A DNA stretch of 64,000 nt from Zoroaster sp. YZ-2022. Its lineage: Eukaryota; Echinodermata; Asteroidea; Forcipulatida; Zoroasteridae. How positions within the stretch are numbered: position 1 is the stretch's first letter; each line of letters opens with the position of its first letter. Of this stretch, positions 1 to 13,768 are shown in pieces. The position numbers and the translations under genes are program-made. The DNA lies in NCBI GenBank assembly GCA_029582265.1, contig CM055816.1:98312446-98376445 (forward strand), written 5' to 3'. The notes below the pieces were generated by a model. That model saw nothing but the letters and a program-made list of their open reading frames with translations, did not search any database and was not told the DNA's origin.

Positions 1-473
1 AAAATACTGTCAACTTGCATGCGGTTTCACCGCAAACAATACAGCACTATACAGTGTTACAAAAAAACATTTCTATGGTTGGGAATAACTTTAAAGTTTT
101 CAAGGAGGCCGATAATTTTATATCTAAATTAAAGCTTAGGTTCTCCCCTTTCAGAAAAACACCATACTTTTGAATTTGGATAATTATTTCGTACCTTAAA
201 CGGCCTCCATGGACACATAGCCCTGTAAAATACTGTCAACTTGCATGCGGTTTCACCGCAAACAATACAGCACTATACAGTGTTACAAAAAAACATTTCT
301 ATGGTTGGGAATAACTTTTAAAGTTTTCAAGGAGGCCGATAATTTTATATCTAAATTAAAGCTTAGGTTCTCCTCCCTTTCAGAAAAACACCATACTTTT
401 GAATTTGGATAATTATTTCGTACCTTAAACGGCCTCCATGGACACATAGCCCTCTGTAAAATACTGTCAACTT

Positions 474-699
474 GCATGCGGTTTCACCGCAAACAATACA
501 GCACTATACAGTGTTACAAAAAAACATTTCTATGGTTGGGAATAACTTTAAAGTTTTCAAGGAGGCCGATAATTTTATATCTAAATTAAAGCTTAGGTTC
601 TCCCTTTCAGAAAACACCATACTTTTGAATTTGGATAATTATTTCGTACCTTAAACGGCCTCCATGGACACATAGCCCTCTGTAAAATACTGTCAACTT
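474..699 (+). repeat. Representative block A monomer with internal symmetries
   Basis: Given as a reference unit. Three internal symmetries are visible. At 477-491 a perfect 6-bp stem with a 3-base loop (TGCGGT, TTC, ACCGCA). At 502-513 the near-palindrome CACTATACAGTG, whose central TA is the site used by the transposon in another copy. At 561-568 and 656-663 an exact 8-bp inverted repeat, GGAGGCCG and CGGCCTCC, 87 bp apart. CCATGG (661-666 area), GCATGC (474-479) and AAGCTT are short palindromic sites in the same unit. The stretch from the hairpin to CAGTGTTAC is the best-conserved part in all three blocks; the segment before TTCG is the most variable. Whether any of these bind a protein is not shown by sequence. 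Confidence 0.9.
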
Positions 700-2760
700 G
701 CATGCGGTTTCACCGCAAACAATACAGCACTATACAGTGTTACAAAAAAACATTTCTATGGTTGGGAATAACTTTTAAAGTTTTCAAGGGAGGCCGATAA
801 TTTTATATCTAAATTAAAGCTTAGGTTCTCCCTTTCAGAAAACACCATACTTTTTGAATTTGGATAATTATTTCGTACCTTAAACGGCCTCCATGGACAC
901 ATAGCCCTCTGTAAAATACTGTCAACTTGCATGCGGTTTCACCGCAAACAATACAGCACTATACAGCGTTACAAAAAAAAACATTTCAATGGTTGGGAAT
1001 AACTTTTAAAGTTTTCAAGGAAGGCCGATAATTTTATATCTAAATTAAATCTTAGGTTCTCCCCTTTCAGAAAACACCATACTTTTGAATTTGGATAATT
1101 ATTTCGTACCTTAAACGGCCTCCATGGACACATAGCCCTCTGTAAAATACCGTCAACTTGCATGCGGTTTCACCGCAAACAATACAGCACTATACAGTGT
1201 TACAACAAAAACATTTCTATGGTTGGGAATAACTTTTAAAGTTTTCAAGGGAGGCCGATAATTTTATATCTAAATTAAAGCTTAGGTTCTCCCCTTAAGA
1301 AAAACACCATACTTTTGAATTTGGATAATTATTTCGTACCTTAAACGGCCTCCATGGACACATAGCCCTCTGTAAAATACCGTAAACTTGCATGCGGTTT
1401 CACCGCAAACAATACAGCACTATACAGTATTACAAAAAAAAACATTTCTATGGTTGGGAATAACTTTTAAAGTTTTCAAGGGAGGCCGATAATTTTATAT
1501 CTAAATTAAAGCTTAGGTTCTCCCCTTTCAGAAAAACACCATACTTTTGAATTTGGATAATTATTTCGTACCTTAAACGGCCTCCATGGACACATAGCCC
1601 TCTGTAAAATACTGTCAACTTGCATGCGGTTTCACCGCAAACAATACAGCACTATACAGTGTTACAACAAAACATTTTTATTGTTGGGAATAACTTTTAA
1701 AGTTTTCATGGGAGGCCGATAATTTTATATCTAAATTAAAGCTTAGGATTCTCCCTTTCAGAAAAAACACCATACTTTTGAATTTGGATAATTATTTCGT
1801 ACCTTAAACGGCCTCCATGGACACATAGCCCTCTGTAAAATACCGTCAACTTGCATGCGGTTTCACCGCAAACAATACAGCACTATACAGTGTTACAAAA
1901 AAAAAACATTTCTATGGTTGGGAATAACTTTTAAAGTTTTCAAGGTAGGCCGATAATTTTATATCTAAATTAAAGCTTAGGTTCTCCTCTTTCAGAAAAA
2001 CACCATACTTTTGAATTTGGATAATTATTTCGTACCTTAAACGGCCTCCATGGACACATAGCCCTCTGTAAAATACCGTCAACTTGCATGCGGTTTCACC
2101 GCAAACAATACAGCACTATACAGTGTTACAACAAAAAACATTTCTATGGTTGGGAATAACGTTTAAAGTTTTCAAGTGAGGCCGATAATTTTATATCTAA
2201 ATTAAAGCTCAGGTTCTCCCCTTTCAGAAAAACCCAATACTTTTGAATTTGGATAATTATTTCGTACCTTAAACGGCCTCCAGGGACACATAGCCCTCTG
2301 TAAATTACGGTCAACTTGCATGCGGTTTCACCGCAAACAATACAGCACTATACAGTGTTACAAAAACACATTTCTAGGGTTGGGAATAACTTTTAAAGTT
2401 TTCAAGGAGGCCGATAATTTTATATCTAAATTAAAGCTTAGGTTCTCCCCTTTCAGAAACACACCATCCTTTTGTATTTGGTTACTTTTTTCGTACCTTA
2501 AACGGCCTCCATGGACACATAGCCCTCTGTAAAATACCGTCAACTTGCATGCGGTTTCACCGCAAACAATACAGCACTATACAGTGTTACAAAAAACATT
2601 TCTATGGTTGGGAATAACTTTTAAAGTTTTCAAGGAGGCCGATAATTTTATATCTAAATTAAAGCTTAGGTTCTCCCTTTCAGAAAAACACCATACTTTT
2701 GAATTTGATAATTATTTCGTACCTTAAACGGCCTCCATGGACACATAGCCCTCTGTAAAA

Positions 2761-2812
2761 TACATGCAACTTGCAAGCGGATTCACAGAATACAATTCAG
2801 CTCAATAAAGTG
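2761..2812 (+). repeat. Divergent half-unit
   Basis: The normally conserved hairpin and near-palindrome region is degraded here: the landmark reads GCAAGCGGATTCACAG, the second hairpin arm is lost, and CACTATACAGTG reads CTCAATAAAGTG. The rest of the unit is normal. It looks like an older diverged copy or a patch from another subfamily; a local sequencing error is less likely because many separate substitutions are involved. Confidence 0.75.
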
Positions 2813-5800
2813 TTACAACAATAACATTTCTATGGTTGGGAATAACTTTAAAGTTTTCAAGGAGGCCGATAATTTTATATCTAAATTAAAGCTTAGGTTC
2901 TCCCTTTCAGAAAAACACCATACTTTTGAATTTGGATAATTATTTCGTACCTTAAACGGCCTCCATGGACACATAGCCCTCTGTAAAATACTGTCAATTT
3001 GCATGCGGTTTCACCGCAAACAATACAGCACTATACAGTGTTACAAAAACATTTCTATGGTTGGGAATAACTTTAAAGTTTTCAAGGAGGCCGATAATTT
3101 TATATCTAAATTAAAGCTTAGGTTCTCCCTTTCAGAAAACACCATACTTTTGAATTTGGATAATTATTTTCGTACCTTAAACGGCCTCCATGGACACATA
3201 GCCCTCTGTAAAATACTGTCAACTTGCATGCGGTTTCACCGCAAACAATACAGCACTATACAGTGTTACAAAAAACATTTCTATGGTTGGGAATAACTTT
3301 AACGTTTTCAAGGAGAGGCCGATAATTTTATATCTAAATTAAAGCGTAGGTTCTCCACTTTCAGAAAAACACCATACTTTTGAATTTGGATAATTATTTC
3401 GTACCTTAAACGGCCTCCATGGAAACATAGCCCTCTGTGAAATACAGTCAACTTGCATGCTGTTTCACCGCAAACAATACAGCACTATACAGTGTTACAA
3501 CAAAAACATTTCTATGGTTGGTAATAACTTTTAAAGTTTTCAAGGAGGCCGATAATTTTATATCTAAATTAAAGCTTAGGTTCTCCCTTTCAGAAAAACA
3601 CCATACTTTTGAATTTGGATAATTATTTCGTACCTTAAACGGCCTCCATGGACACATAGCCCTCTGTAAAATACTGTCAACTTGCATGCGGTTTCACCGC
3701 AAACAATACAGCACTATACAGTGTTACAAAAAAACATTTATATGGTTGGGAATAACTTTTAAAGTTTTCAAGGAGGCCGATAATTTTATATCTAAATTAA
3801 AGCTTAGGTTCTCCCCTTCAGAAAAACACCATACTTTTGAATTTGGATAATTATTTCGTACCTTAAACGGCCTCCATGGACACATAGCCCTCTGTAAAAT
3901 ACTGTCAACTTGCATGCGGTTTCACAGCAAACAATACAGCACTATACAGTGTTACAACAAAACATTTTTATTGTTGGGAATAACTTTTAAAGTTTTCAAG
4001 GAGGCCGATAATTTTATATCTAAATTAAAGCTTAGGTTCTCCCTTTCAGAAAAACACCATACTTTTGAATTTGGATAATTATTTCGTACCTTAAACGGCC
4101 TCCATGGACACATAGCCCTCTGTAAAATACTGTCAACTTGCATGCGGTTTCACCGCAAACAATACAGCACTATACAGTGTTACAACAAAAACATTTCTAT
4201 GGTTGGGAATAACTTTAAAGTTTTCAAGGAGGCCAATAATTTTATATCTAAATTAAAGCTTAGGATTCTCCCTTTCAAAAAAAGCCAATACTTTTGAATT
4301 TGGATAATTATTTCGTACCTTAAACGGCCTCCATGGACACATAGCCCTCTGTAAAATACTGTCAACTTGCATACGGTTTCACCGCAAACAATACAGCACT
4401 ATACAGTGTTACAAAAACATTTCTATGGTTGGGAATAACTTTAAAGTTTTCAAGGAGGCCGATAATTTTATATCTAAATTAAAGCTTAGGTTCTCCCTTC
4501 AGAAAACACCATACTTTTGAATTTGGATAATTATTTCGTACCTTAAACGGCCTCCATGGACACATAGCCCTCTGTAAAATACTGTCAACTTGCATGCGGT
4601 TTCACCGCAAACAATACAGCACTATACAGTGTTACAAAAAACATTTCTATGGTTGGGAATAACTTTAAAGTTTTCAAGGAGGCCGATAATTTTATATCTA
4701 AATTAAAGCTTAGGTTCTCCCTTTCAGAAAACACCATACTTTTGAATTTGGATAATTATTTCGTACCTTAAACGGCCTCCATGGACACATAGCCCTCTGT
4801 AAAATACCGTCAACTTGCATGCGGTTTCACCGCAAACAATACAGCACTATACAGTGTTACAACAAAAACATTTCTATGGGTGGGAATAACTTTAAAGTTT
4901 TCAAGGGAGGCCGATAATTTTATATCTAAATTAAAGCTTAGGTTCTCCCCTTTCAGAAAAACACCATACTTTTGAATTTGGATAATTATTTCGTACCTTA
5001 AACGGCCTCCATGGACACTTAGCCTCTGTAAAATACTGTCAACTTGCATGCGGTTTCACCGCAAACAATACAGCACTATACAGTGTTACAACAAAAACAT
5101 TTCTATGGTTGGGAATAACTTTTAAAGTTTTCAAGGAGGCCGATAATTTTATATCTAAATTAAAGCTTAGGTTCTCCCTTTCAGAAAACACAATACTTTT
5201 GAAATAGGATAATTATTTCGTACCTTAAACGGCCTCCATGGACACATAGCCCTGTAAAATACTGTCAACTTGCATGCGGTTTCACCGCAAACAATACAGC
5301 ACTATACAGTGTTACAAAAAACATTTCTATGGTTGGGAATAACTTTAAAGTTTTCAAGGAGGCTGATAATTTTATATCTAAATTAAAGCTTAGGTTCTCC
5401 CTTTCATAAAAAGACCATACTTTTGAATTTGGATAATTATTTAGTACCTTAAACGGCCTCCATGGACACTTAGCCCTCTGTAAAATACGGTCAACTTGCA
5501 TGCGGTTTCACCGCAAACAATACAGCACTATACAGTGTTACAAAAAAACATTTCTATGGTTGGGAATAACTTTAAAGTTTTCAAGGAGGCCGATAATTTT
5601 ATATCTAAATTAAAGCTTAGGTTCTCCCTTTCAGAAAAACAATACTTTTGAATTTGGATAATTATTTCGTACCTTAAACGGCCTCCATGGACACATAGCC
5701 CTCTGTAAATATACGGTCAACTTGCATGCGGTTTCACCGCAAACAATACAGCACTATACAGTGTTACAAAAACATTTCTATGGTTGGGAATAACTTTAAA

Positions 5801-8640
5801 GTTTTCAAGGAGGCCGATAATTTTATATCTAAATTAAAGCTTAGGTTCTCCCTTCAGAGAAAACACCATACTTTTGAATTTGGATAATTATTTCTGTACC
5901 TTAAACGGCCTCCATGGACACATAGCCCTCTGTAAAATACTGTCAACTTGCATGCGGTTTCACCGCAAACAATACAGCACTATACAGTGTTACAAAAAAC
6001 ATTTCTATGGTTGGGAATAACTTTAAAGTTTTCAAGGAGGCCGATAATTTTATATCTAAATTAAAGCTTAGGTTCTCCCTTTCAGAAAACACCATACTTT
6101 TGAATTTGGATAATTATTTCGTACCTTAAACGGCCTCCATGGACACATAGCCTCTGTAAAATACTGTCAACTTGCATGCGGTTTCACCGCAAACAATACA
6201 GCACTATACAGTGTTACAAAAACATTTCTATGGTTGGGAATAACTTTAAAGTTTTCAAGGGAGGCCGATAATTTTATATCTAAATTAAAGCTTAGGTTCT
6301 CCCCTTTCAGAAAAACCCAATACTTTTGAATTTGGATAATTATTTCGTACCTTAAACGGCCTCCATGGACACATAGTCCTCTGTAAAATACTGTCAACTT
6401 GCATGCGGTTTCACCGCAAACAATACAGCACTATACAGTGTTACAAAAAACATTTCTATGGTTGGGAATAACTTTTAAAGTTTTCAAGGGAGGCCGATAA
6501 TTTTATATCTAAATTAAAGCTTAGGTTCTCCCCTTTCAGAAAAACACAATACTTTTGAATTTGGATAATTATTTCGTACCTTAAACGGCCTCCATGGACA
6601 CATAGTCCTCTGTAAAATACTGTCAACTTGCATGCGGTTTCACCGCAAACAATACAGCACTATACAGTGTTACAAAAAAACATTTTTATTGTTGGGAATA
6701 ACTTTTAAAGTTTTCATGGGAGGCCGATAATTTTATATCTAAATTAAAGCTTAGGTTCTCCCCTTTCAGAAAAACACCATACTTTTGAATTTGGATAATT
6801 GTTTCGTACCTTAAACGGCCTCCATGGACACATAGCCCTCTGTAAAATACCGTCAACTTGCATGCGGTTTCACCGCAAACAATACAGCACTATGCAGTGT
6901 TACAAAAAACATTTCTATGGTTGGGAATAACTTTAAAGTTTTCAAGGGAGGCCGATAATTTTATATCTAAATTAAAGCTTAGGTTCTCCCTTTCAGAAAA
7001 ACACCATACTTTTGAATTTGTATAATTATTTCGTACCTTAAACGGCCTCCATGGACACATAGCCCTCTGTAAAATACTGTCAACTTGCATGCGGTTTCAC
7101 CGCAAACAATACAGCACTATACAGTGTTACAAAAAAAACATTACTATGATTGGGAATAACTTTAAAGTTTTCAAGGGAGGCCGATAATTTTATATCTAAA
7201 TTAAAGCTTAGGTTCTCCCTTCAGAAAAACACCATACTTTTGAATTTGGATAATTATTTCGTACCTTAAACGGCCTCCATGGACACATAGCCCTCTGTAA
7301 AATACTGTCAACTTGCATGCGGTTTCACCGCAAACAATACAGCACTATACAGTGTTACAAAAAACATTTCTATGGTTGGGAATAACTTTAAAGTTTTCAA
7401 GGGAGGCCGATAATTTTATATCTAAATTAAAGCTTAGGTTCTCCCCTTCAGAAAACACCATACTTTTGAATTTGGATAATTATTTCGTACCTTAAACGGC
7501 CTCCATGGACACATAGCCCTCTGTAAAATACTGTCAACTTGCATGCGGTTTCACCGCAAACAATACAGCACTATACAGTGTTACAAAAACATTTCTATGG
7601 TTGGGAATAACTTTAAAGTTTTCAAGGGAGGCCGATAATTTTATATCTAAATTAAAGCTTAGGTTCTCCCTTTCAGAAAAACACCATACTTTTGAATTTG
7701 GATAATTATTTCGTACCTTAAACGGCCTCCATGGACACATAGCCCTCTGTAAAATACTGTCAACTTGCATGCGGTTTCACCGCAAACAATACAGCACTAT
7801 ACAGTGTTACAAAAACATTTCTATGGTTGGGAATAACTTTAAAGTTTTCAAGGAGGCTGATAATTTTATATCTAAATTAAAGCTTAGGTTCTCCTTCAGA
7901 AAAAACCATACTTTTGAATTTGGATAATTATTTCGTACCTTAAACGGCCTCCATGGACACATAGCCCTCTGTAAAATACCGTCAACTTGCATGCGGTTTC
8001 ACCGCAAACAATACAGCACTATACAGTCTTACAAAAAAACATTTCTATGGTTGGGAATAACTTTAAAGTTTTCAAGGAGGCCGATAATTTTATATCTAAA
8101 TTAAAGCTTAGGTTCTCCCTTTCAGAAAAACCCATACTTTTGAATTTGGATAATTATTTCGTACCTTAAACGGCCTCCATGGACACATAGCCCTCTGTAA
8201 AATACGGTCAACTTGCATGCGGTTTCACCGCAAACAATACAGCACTATACAGTGTTACAAACAAAACATTTCTATGGTTGGGAATAACTTTAAAGTTTTC
8301 AAGGAGGCCGATAATTTTATATCTAAATTAAAGCTTAGGTTCTCCCTTTCAGAAAAACACCATACTTTTGAATTTGGATAATTATTTCGTACCTTAAACG
8401 GCCTCCATGGACACATAGCCCTCTGTAAAATACCGTCAACTTGCATGCGGTTTCACCGCAAACAATACAGCACTATACAGTGTTACAAAAAACATTTCTA
8501 TGGTTGGGAATAACTTTTAAAGTTTTCAAGGAGGACGATAATATTATATCTAAATAAAAGCTTAGTTTCTCCCTTTCAGAAAAACACCATACTTTTGAAT
8601 TTGGAAATTATTTTCGTACCTTAAACGGCCTCCATGGACA

Positions 8641-8710
8641 CATATCGGACTGTAAAATACAGTCTACATTCATGCGGTTTCACCGCAAACAGTACAGCAC
8701 TATAGAGTGT
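8641..8710 (+). repeat. Divergent half-unit
   Basis: Several substitutions cluster around the unit junction: CATATCGGACTG replaces the usual CATAGCCCTCTG, then CAGTCTACATTCATGCGG, and CACTATAGAGTG replaces CACTATACAGTG. The following part of the same unit is also mutated (TTTACAATGGAGGCCGTTAA). The hairpin itself is intact. It is an atypical, older-looking copy inside otherwise homogeneous neighbours. Confidence 0.7.
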
Positions 8711-9754
8711 TACAAAAACATTTCTATGGTTGGGAATAACTTTTAAAGTTTACAATGGAGGCCGTTAATTTTATATCTATTTTAAATCTTAGGTTCTCCC
8801 CTTTCAGAAAAACACCATACTTTTGAATTTGGATAATTATTTCGTACCTTAAACGGCCTCCATGGACACATAGCCCTCTGTAAAATACTGTCAACTTGCA
8901 TGCGGTTTCACCGCAAACAATACAGCACTATACAGTGTTACAAAAACATTTCTATGGTTGGGAATAACTTTAAAGTTTTCAAGGAGGCCGATAATTTTAT
9001 ATCTAAATTAAAGCTTAGGTTCTCCCTTTCAGAAAAACACCATACTTTTTAATTTGGATAATTATTTCGTACCTTAAACGGCCTCCATGGACACATAGCC
9101 CTCTGTAAAATACAGTCTACTTGCATGCGGTTTCACCGCAAACAATACAGCACTATACAGTGTTACAACAAAAACATTTCTCTGTTTGGGAATAACTTTA
9201 AAGTTTTCAAGGGAGGGCCGATAATTTTATATCTAAATTAAAGCTTAGGTTCTCCCTTTCAGAAAAACACCATACTTTTGAATTTGGATAATTATTTCGT
9301 ACCTTAAACGGCCTCCATGGACACATAGCCCTCTGTAAAATACTGTCAACTTGCATGCGGTTTCACCGCAAACAATACAGCACTATACAGTGTTACAAAA
9401 AACATTTCTATGGTTGGGAATAACTTTTAAAGTTTTCAAGGAGGCCGATAATTTTATATCTAAATTAAAGCTTAGGTTCTCCCTTTCAGAAAACACCATA
9501 CTTTTGAATTTGGATAATTATTTCGTACCTTAAACGGCCTCCATGGACACATAGCCCTCTGTAAAATACTGTCAACTTGCATGCGGTTTCACCGCAAACA
9601 ATACAGCACTATACAGTGTTACAAAAAACATTTCTATGGTTGGGAATAACTTTTAAAGTTTTCAAGGAGGCCGATAATTTTATATCTAAATTAAAGCTTA
9701 GGTTCTCCCCTTTCAGAAAAACACCATACTTTTGAATTTGGATAATTATTTCGT

Positions 9755-9802
9755 GACATAAACGGCCACCGTGTAAACAACGCACACTGAAAATAATCGT
9801 CT
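9755..9802 (+). repeat. Divergent unit junction
   Basis: After a normal GGATAATTATTTCGT the sequence reads GACATAAACGGCCACCGTG and continues with unrelated-looking bases up to the normal CTTGCATGCGG. CCATGG, ACACATAGCC and CTGTAAAATAC are all lost while the length stays near normal. This is a substitution-rich patch, not a deletion. Confidence 0.75.
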
Positions 9803-11432
9803 ACTTGCATGCGGTTTCACCGCAAACAATACAGCACTATACGGTGTTACAAAAACATTTCTATGGTTGGGAATAACTTTAAAGTTTTCAAGGGAGGCCG
9901 ATAATTTTATATCTAAATTAAAGCGTAGGTTCTCCCTTTCAGAAAAACACCATACTTTTGAATTTGGATAATTATTTCGTACCTTAAACGGCCTCCATGG
10001 ACACATAGCCCTCTGTAAAATACTGTCAACTTGCATGCGGTTTCACCGCAAACAATACAGCACTATACAGTGTTACAAAAAACATTTCTATGGTTGGGAA
10101 TAACTTTAAAGTTTTCAAGGAGGCCGATAATTTTATATCTAAATTAAAGCTTAGGTTCTCCCTTTCAGAAAACACCATACTTTTGAATTTGGATAATTAT
10201 TTCGTACCTTAAACGGCCTCCATGGACACATAGCTCTGTAAAATACTGTCAACTTGCATGCGGTTTCACCGCAAACAATACAGCACTATACAGTGTTACA
10301 AAAACATTTCTATGGTTGGGAATAACTTTTAAAGTTTTCAAGGGAGGCCGATAATTTTATATCTAAATTAAAGCTTAGGTTCTCCCTTTCAGAAAAACAC
10401 CATACTTTTGAATTTGGATAATTATTTCGTACCTTAAACGGCCTCCATGGACACATAGCCCTCTGTAAAATACTGTCAACTTGCATGCGGTTTCACCGCA
10501 AACAATACAGCACTATACAGTGTTACAAAAACATTTCTATGGTTGGGAATAACTTTTAAAGTTTTCAAGGAGGCCGATAATTTTATATCTAAATTAAAGC
10601 TTAGGTTCTCCCCTTTCAGAAAAACACCATACTTTTGAATTTGGATAATTATTTCGTACCTTAAACGGCCTCCATGGACACATAGCCCTCTGTAAAATAC
10701 TGTCAACTTGCATGCGGTTTCACCGCAAACAATACAGCACTATACAGTGTTACAAAAACATTTCTATGGTTGGGAATAACTTTTAAAGTTTTCAAGGGAG
10801 GCCGATAATTTTATATCTAAATTAAAGCTTAGGTTCTCCCCTTTCAGAAAAACACCATACTTTTGAATTTGGATAATTATTTCGTACCTTAAACGGCCTC
10901 CATGGACACATAGCCCTCTGTAAAATACTGTCAACTTGCATGCGGTTTCACCGCAAACAATACAGCACTATACAGTGTTACAAAAAAACATTTTTATGGT
11001 TGGGAATAACTTTTAAAGTTTTCAAGGAGGCCGATAATTTTATATCTAAATTAAAGCTTAGGTTCTCCCTTTCAGAAAAACACCATACTTTTGAATTTGG
11101 ATAATTATTTCGTACCTTAAACGGCCTCCATGGACACATAGCCCTCTGTAAAATACTGTCAACTTGCATGCGGTTTCACCGCAAACAATACAGCACTATA
11201 CAGTGTTACAAAAAAACATTTCTATGGTTGGGAATAACTTTAAAGTTTTCAAGGGAGGCCGATAATTTTATATCTAAATTAAAGCTTAGGTGCTCCCCTT
11301 TCAGAAAAACACCATACTTTTGAATTTGGATAATTATTTCGTACCTTAAACGGCCTCCATGGACACATAGCCCTCTGTAAAATACGGTCAACTTGCATGC
11401 GGTTTCACCGCAAACAATACAGCACTATACAG

Positions 11433-11455
11433 TTTTTCCAATCCATTCAGGTCGT
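11433..11455 (+). repeat. Patch of non-satellite sequence replacing the A run
   Basis: After a normal CACTATACAG the expected TGTTAC, A run and CATTTCTA are replaced by TTTTTCCAATCCATTCAGG and a few more bases, and the normal GGTTGGGAATAAC then resumes. The replacement is about as long as what it replaces. I do not recognise its source. Confidence 0.75.
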
Positions 11456-11611
11456 TGGTTGGGAATAACTTTTAAAGTTTTCAAGGGAGGCCGATAATTT
11501 TATATCTAAATTAAAGCTTACGTTCTCCCCTTTCAGAAAAACACCATACTTTTGAATTTGGATAATTATTTCGTACCTTAAACGGCCTCCATGGACACAT
11601 AGCCCTCTGTA

Positions 11612-11636
11612 ATATACGTTGATCTTGCTTTCTGTT
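11612..11636 (+). repeat. Divergent unit junction
   Basis: Following CATAGCCCTCTGTAA the sequence reads TATACGTTGATCTTGCTTTC and rejoins the normal TGTTTCACCGC. GCATGC and the first hairpin arm are lost. It closes the same unit that opens with the patch at 11433, so one whole unit is bounded by altered sequence on both sides. Confidence 0.7.
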
Positions 11637-13737
11637 TCACCGCAAACAATACAGCACTATACAGTGTTACAAAAAAACATTTCTATGGTTGGGAATAACT
11701 TTAAAGTTTTCAAGGGAGGCCGATAATTTTATATCTAAATTAAAGCTTAGGTTCTCCCCTTTCAGAAAAACACCATACTTTTGAATTTGGATAATTATTT
11801 CGTACCTTAAACGGCCTCCATGGACACATAGCCCTCTGTAAAATACTGTCAACTTGCATGCTGATACACCGCAAACAATACAGCACTATACAGTGTTACA
11901 AAAACATTTCTATGGTTGGGAATAACTTTAAAGTTTTCAAGGAGGCCGATAATTTTATATCTAAATTAAAGCTTAGGTTCTCCCCTTTCAGAAAACACAA
12001 TACTTTTGAATTTGGATAATTATTTCGTACCTTAAACGGCCTCCATGGACACATAGCCCTCTGTAAAATACTGTCAACTTGCATGCGGTTTCACCGCAAA
12101 CAATACAGCACTATACAGTGTTACAACAAAAACATTTCTATTGTTGGGAATAACTTTAAAGTTTTCAAGGAGGCCGATAATTTTATATCTAAATTAAAGC
12201 TTAGGTTCTCCCCTTTCAGAAAACACCATACTTTTGAATTTGGATAATTATTTCGTACCTTAAACGGCCTCCATGGACACATAGCCTCTGTAAAATACGG
12301 TCAACTTGCATGCGGTTTCACCGCAAACAATACAGCACTATACAGTGTTACAAAAAAACATTTCTATGGTTGGGAATAACTTTTAAAGTTTTCAAGGGAG
12401 GCCGATAATTTTATATCTAAATTAAAGCTTAGGTTCTCCCTTTCAGAAAAAACCAATACTTTTGAATTTGGATAATTATTTCGTACCTTAAACGGCCTCC
12501 ATGGACACATAGCCCTCTGTAAAATACCGTCAATTTGCATGCGGTTTCACCGCAAACAATACAGCACTATACAGTGTTACAAAAAAAACATTTCTATGGT
12601 TGGGAATAACTTTTAAAGTTTTCAAGGGAGGCCGATAATTTTATATCTAAATTAAAGCTTAGGTTCTCCCCTTTCAGAAAAACACCATACTTTTGAATTT
12701 GGATAATTATTTCGTACCTTAAACGGCCTCCATGGACACATAGCCCTCTGTAAAATACGGTCAACTTGCATGCGGTTTCACCGCAAACAATACAGCACTA
12801 TACAGTGTTACAAAAACATTTCTGTGGTTGGGAATAACTTTTAAAGTTTTCAAGGTAGGCCGATAATTTTATATCTAAATTAAATCGTAGGTTCTTCCCT
12901 TTCAGAAAAACACCATACTTTTGAATTTGGATAATTATTTCGTACCTTAAACGGCCTCCATGGACACATAGCCCTCTGTAAAATACTGTAAACTTGCATG
13001 CGGTTTCACCGCAAACAATACAGCACTATACAGTGTTACAAAAACATCATTTCTATGGTTCGGAATAACTTTTAAAGTTTTCAAGGGAGGCCGATAATTT
13101 TATATCTAAATTAAAGCTTAGGTTCTCCCCTTTCAGAAAAACACCATACTTTTGAATTTGGATAATTATTTCGTACCTTAAACGGCCTCCATGGACACAT
13201 AGCCCTCTGTAAAATACTGTCAACTTGCATGCGGTTTCACCGCAAACAATACAGCACTATACAGTGTTACAAAAAAACATTTCTATGGTTGGGAATAACT
13301 TTAAAGTTTTCAAGGGAGGCCGATAATTTTATATCTAAATTAAAGCTTAGGTTCTCCCCTTTCAGAAAAACACCATACTTTTGAATTTGGATAATTATTT
13401 CGTACCTTAAACGGCCTCCATGGACACATAGCCCTCTGTAAAATACCGTAAATTTGCATGCGGTTTCACCGCAAACAATACAGCACTATACAGTGTTACA
13501 AAAAAAACATTTCTATGGTTGGGAATAACTTTAAAGTTTTCAAGGGAGGCCGATAATTTTATATCTAAATTAAAGCTTAGGTTCTCCCCTTTCAGAAAAA
13601 CACCATACTTTTGAATTTGGATAATTATTTCGTACCTTAAACGGCCTCCATGGACACATAGCCCTCTGTAAAATACCGTCAACTTGCATGCGGTTTCACC
13701 GCAAACAATACAGCACTATACAGTGTTAAAAAAAAAA

Positions 13738-13768
13738 CATTCCTAACCATTGGATATACCTATATAGT
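13738..13768 (+). repeat. Divergent or locally inverted patch
   Basis: The expected CATTTCTATGGTTGGGAATA is replaced by CATTCCTAACCATTGGATAT, followed by ACCTATATAG and a normal GTTTTCAAGGGAGG. The bases ATTCCTAACCATTGGA match the reverse complement of the normal segment at 13 of 16 positions, so a short inversion followed by mutation is possible. The same unit carries the rare variant GCTTACGTTCTCC. Confidence 0.6.

Noticed and set aside
477..491. Histone-type or terminator-type stem-loop
   Set aside because: The stem TGCGGT/ACCGCA has a 3-base loop and does not match the histone stem-loop sequence. There is no gene upstream and it is part of every unit.
474..520. tRNA- or 5S-derived unit with RNA polymerase III promoter
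   Set aside because: No convincing A box and B box pair is seen, no GGTTCGA-type motif, and the hairpin does not form part of a cloverleaf.
636..663. CENP-B box in TTCGTACCTTAAACGGCC
   Set aside because: The TTCG and CGG parts are there, but the spacing is two bases too long, the inner A is misplaced and the end is CGGC rather than CGGG. It changes further in beta units.
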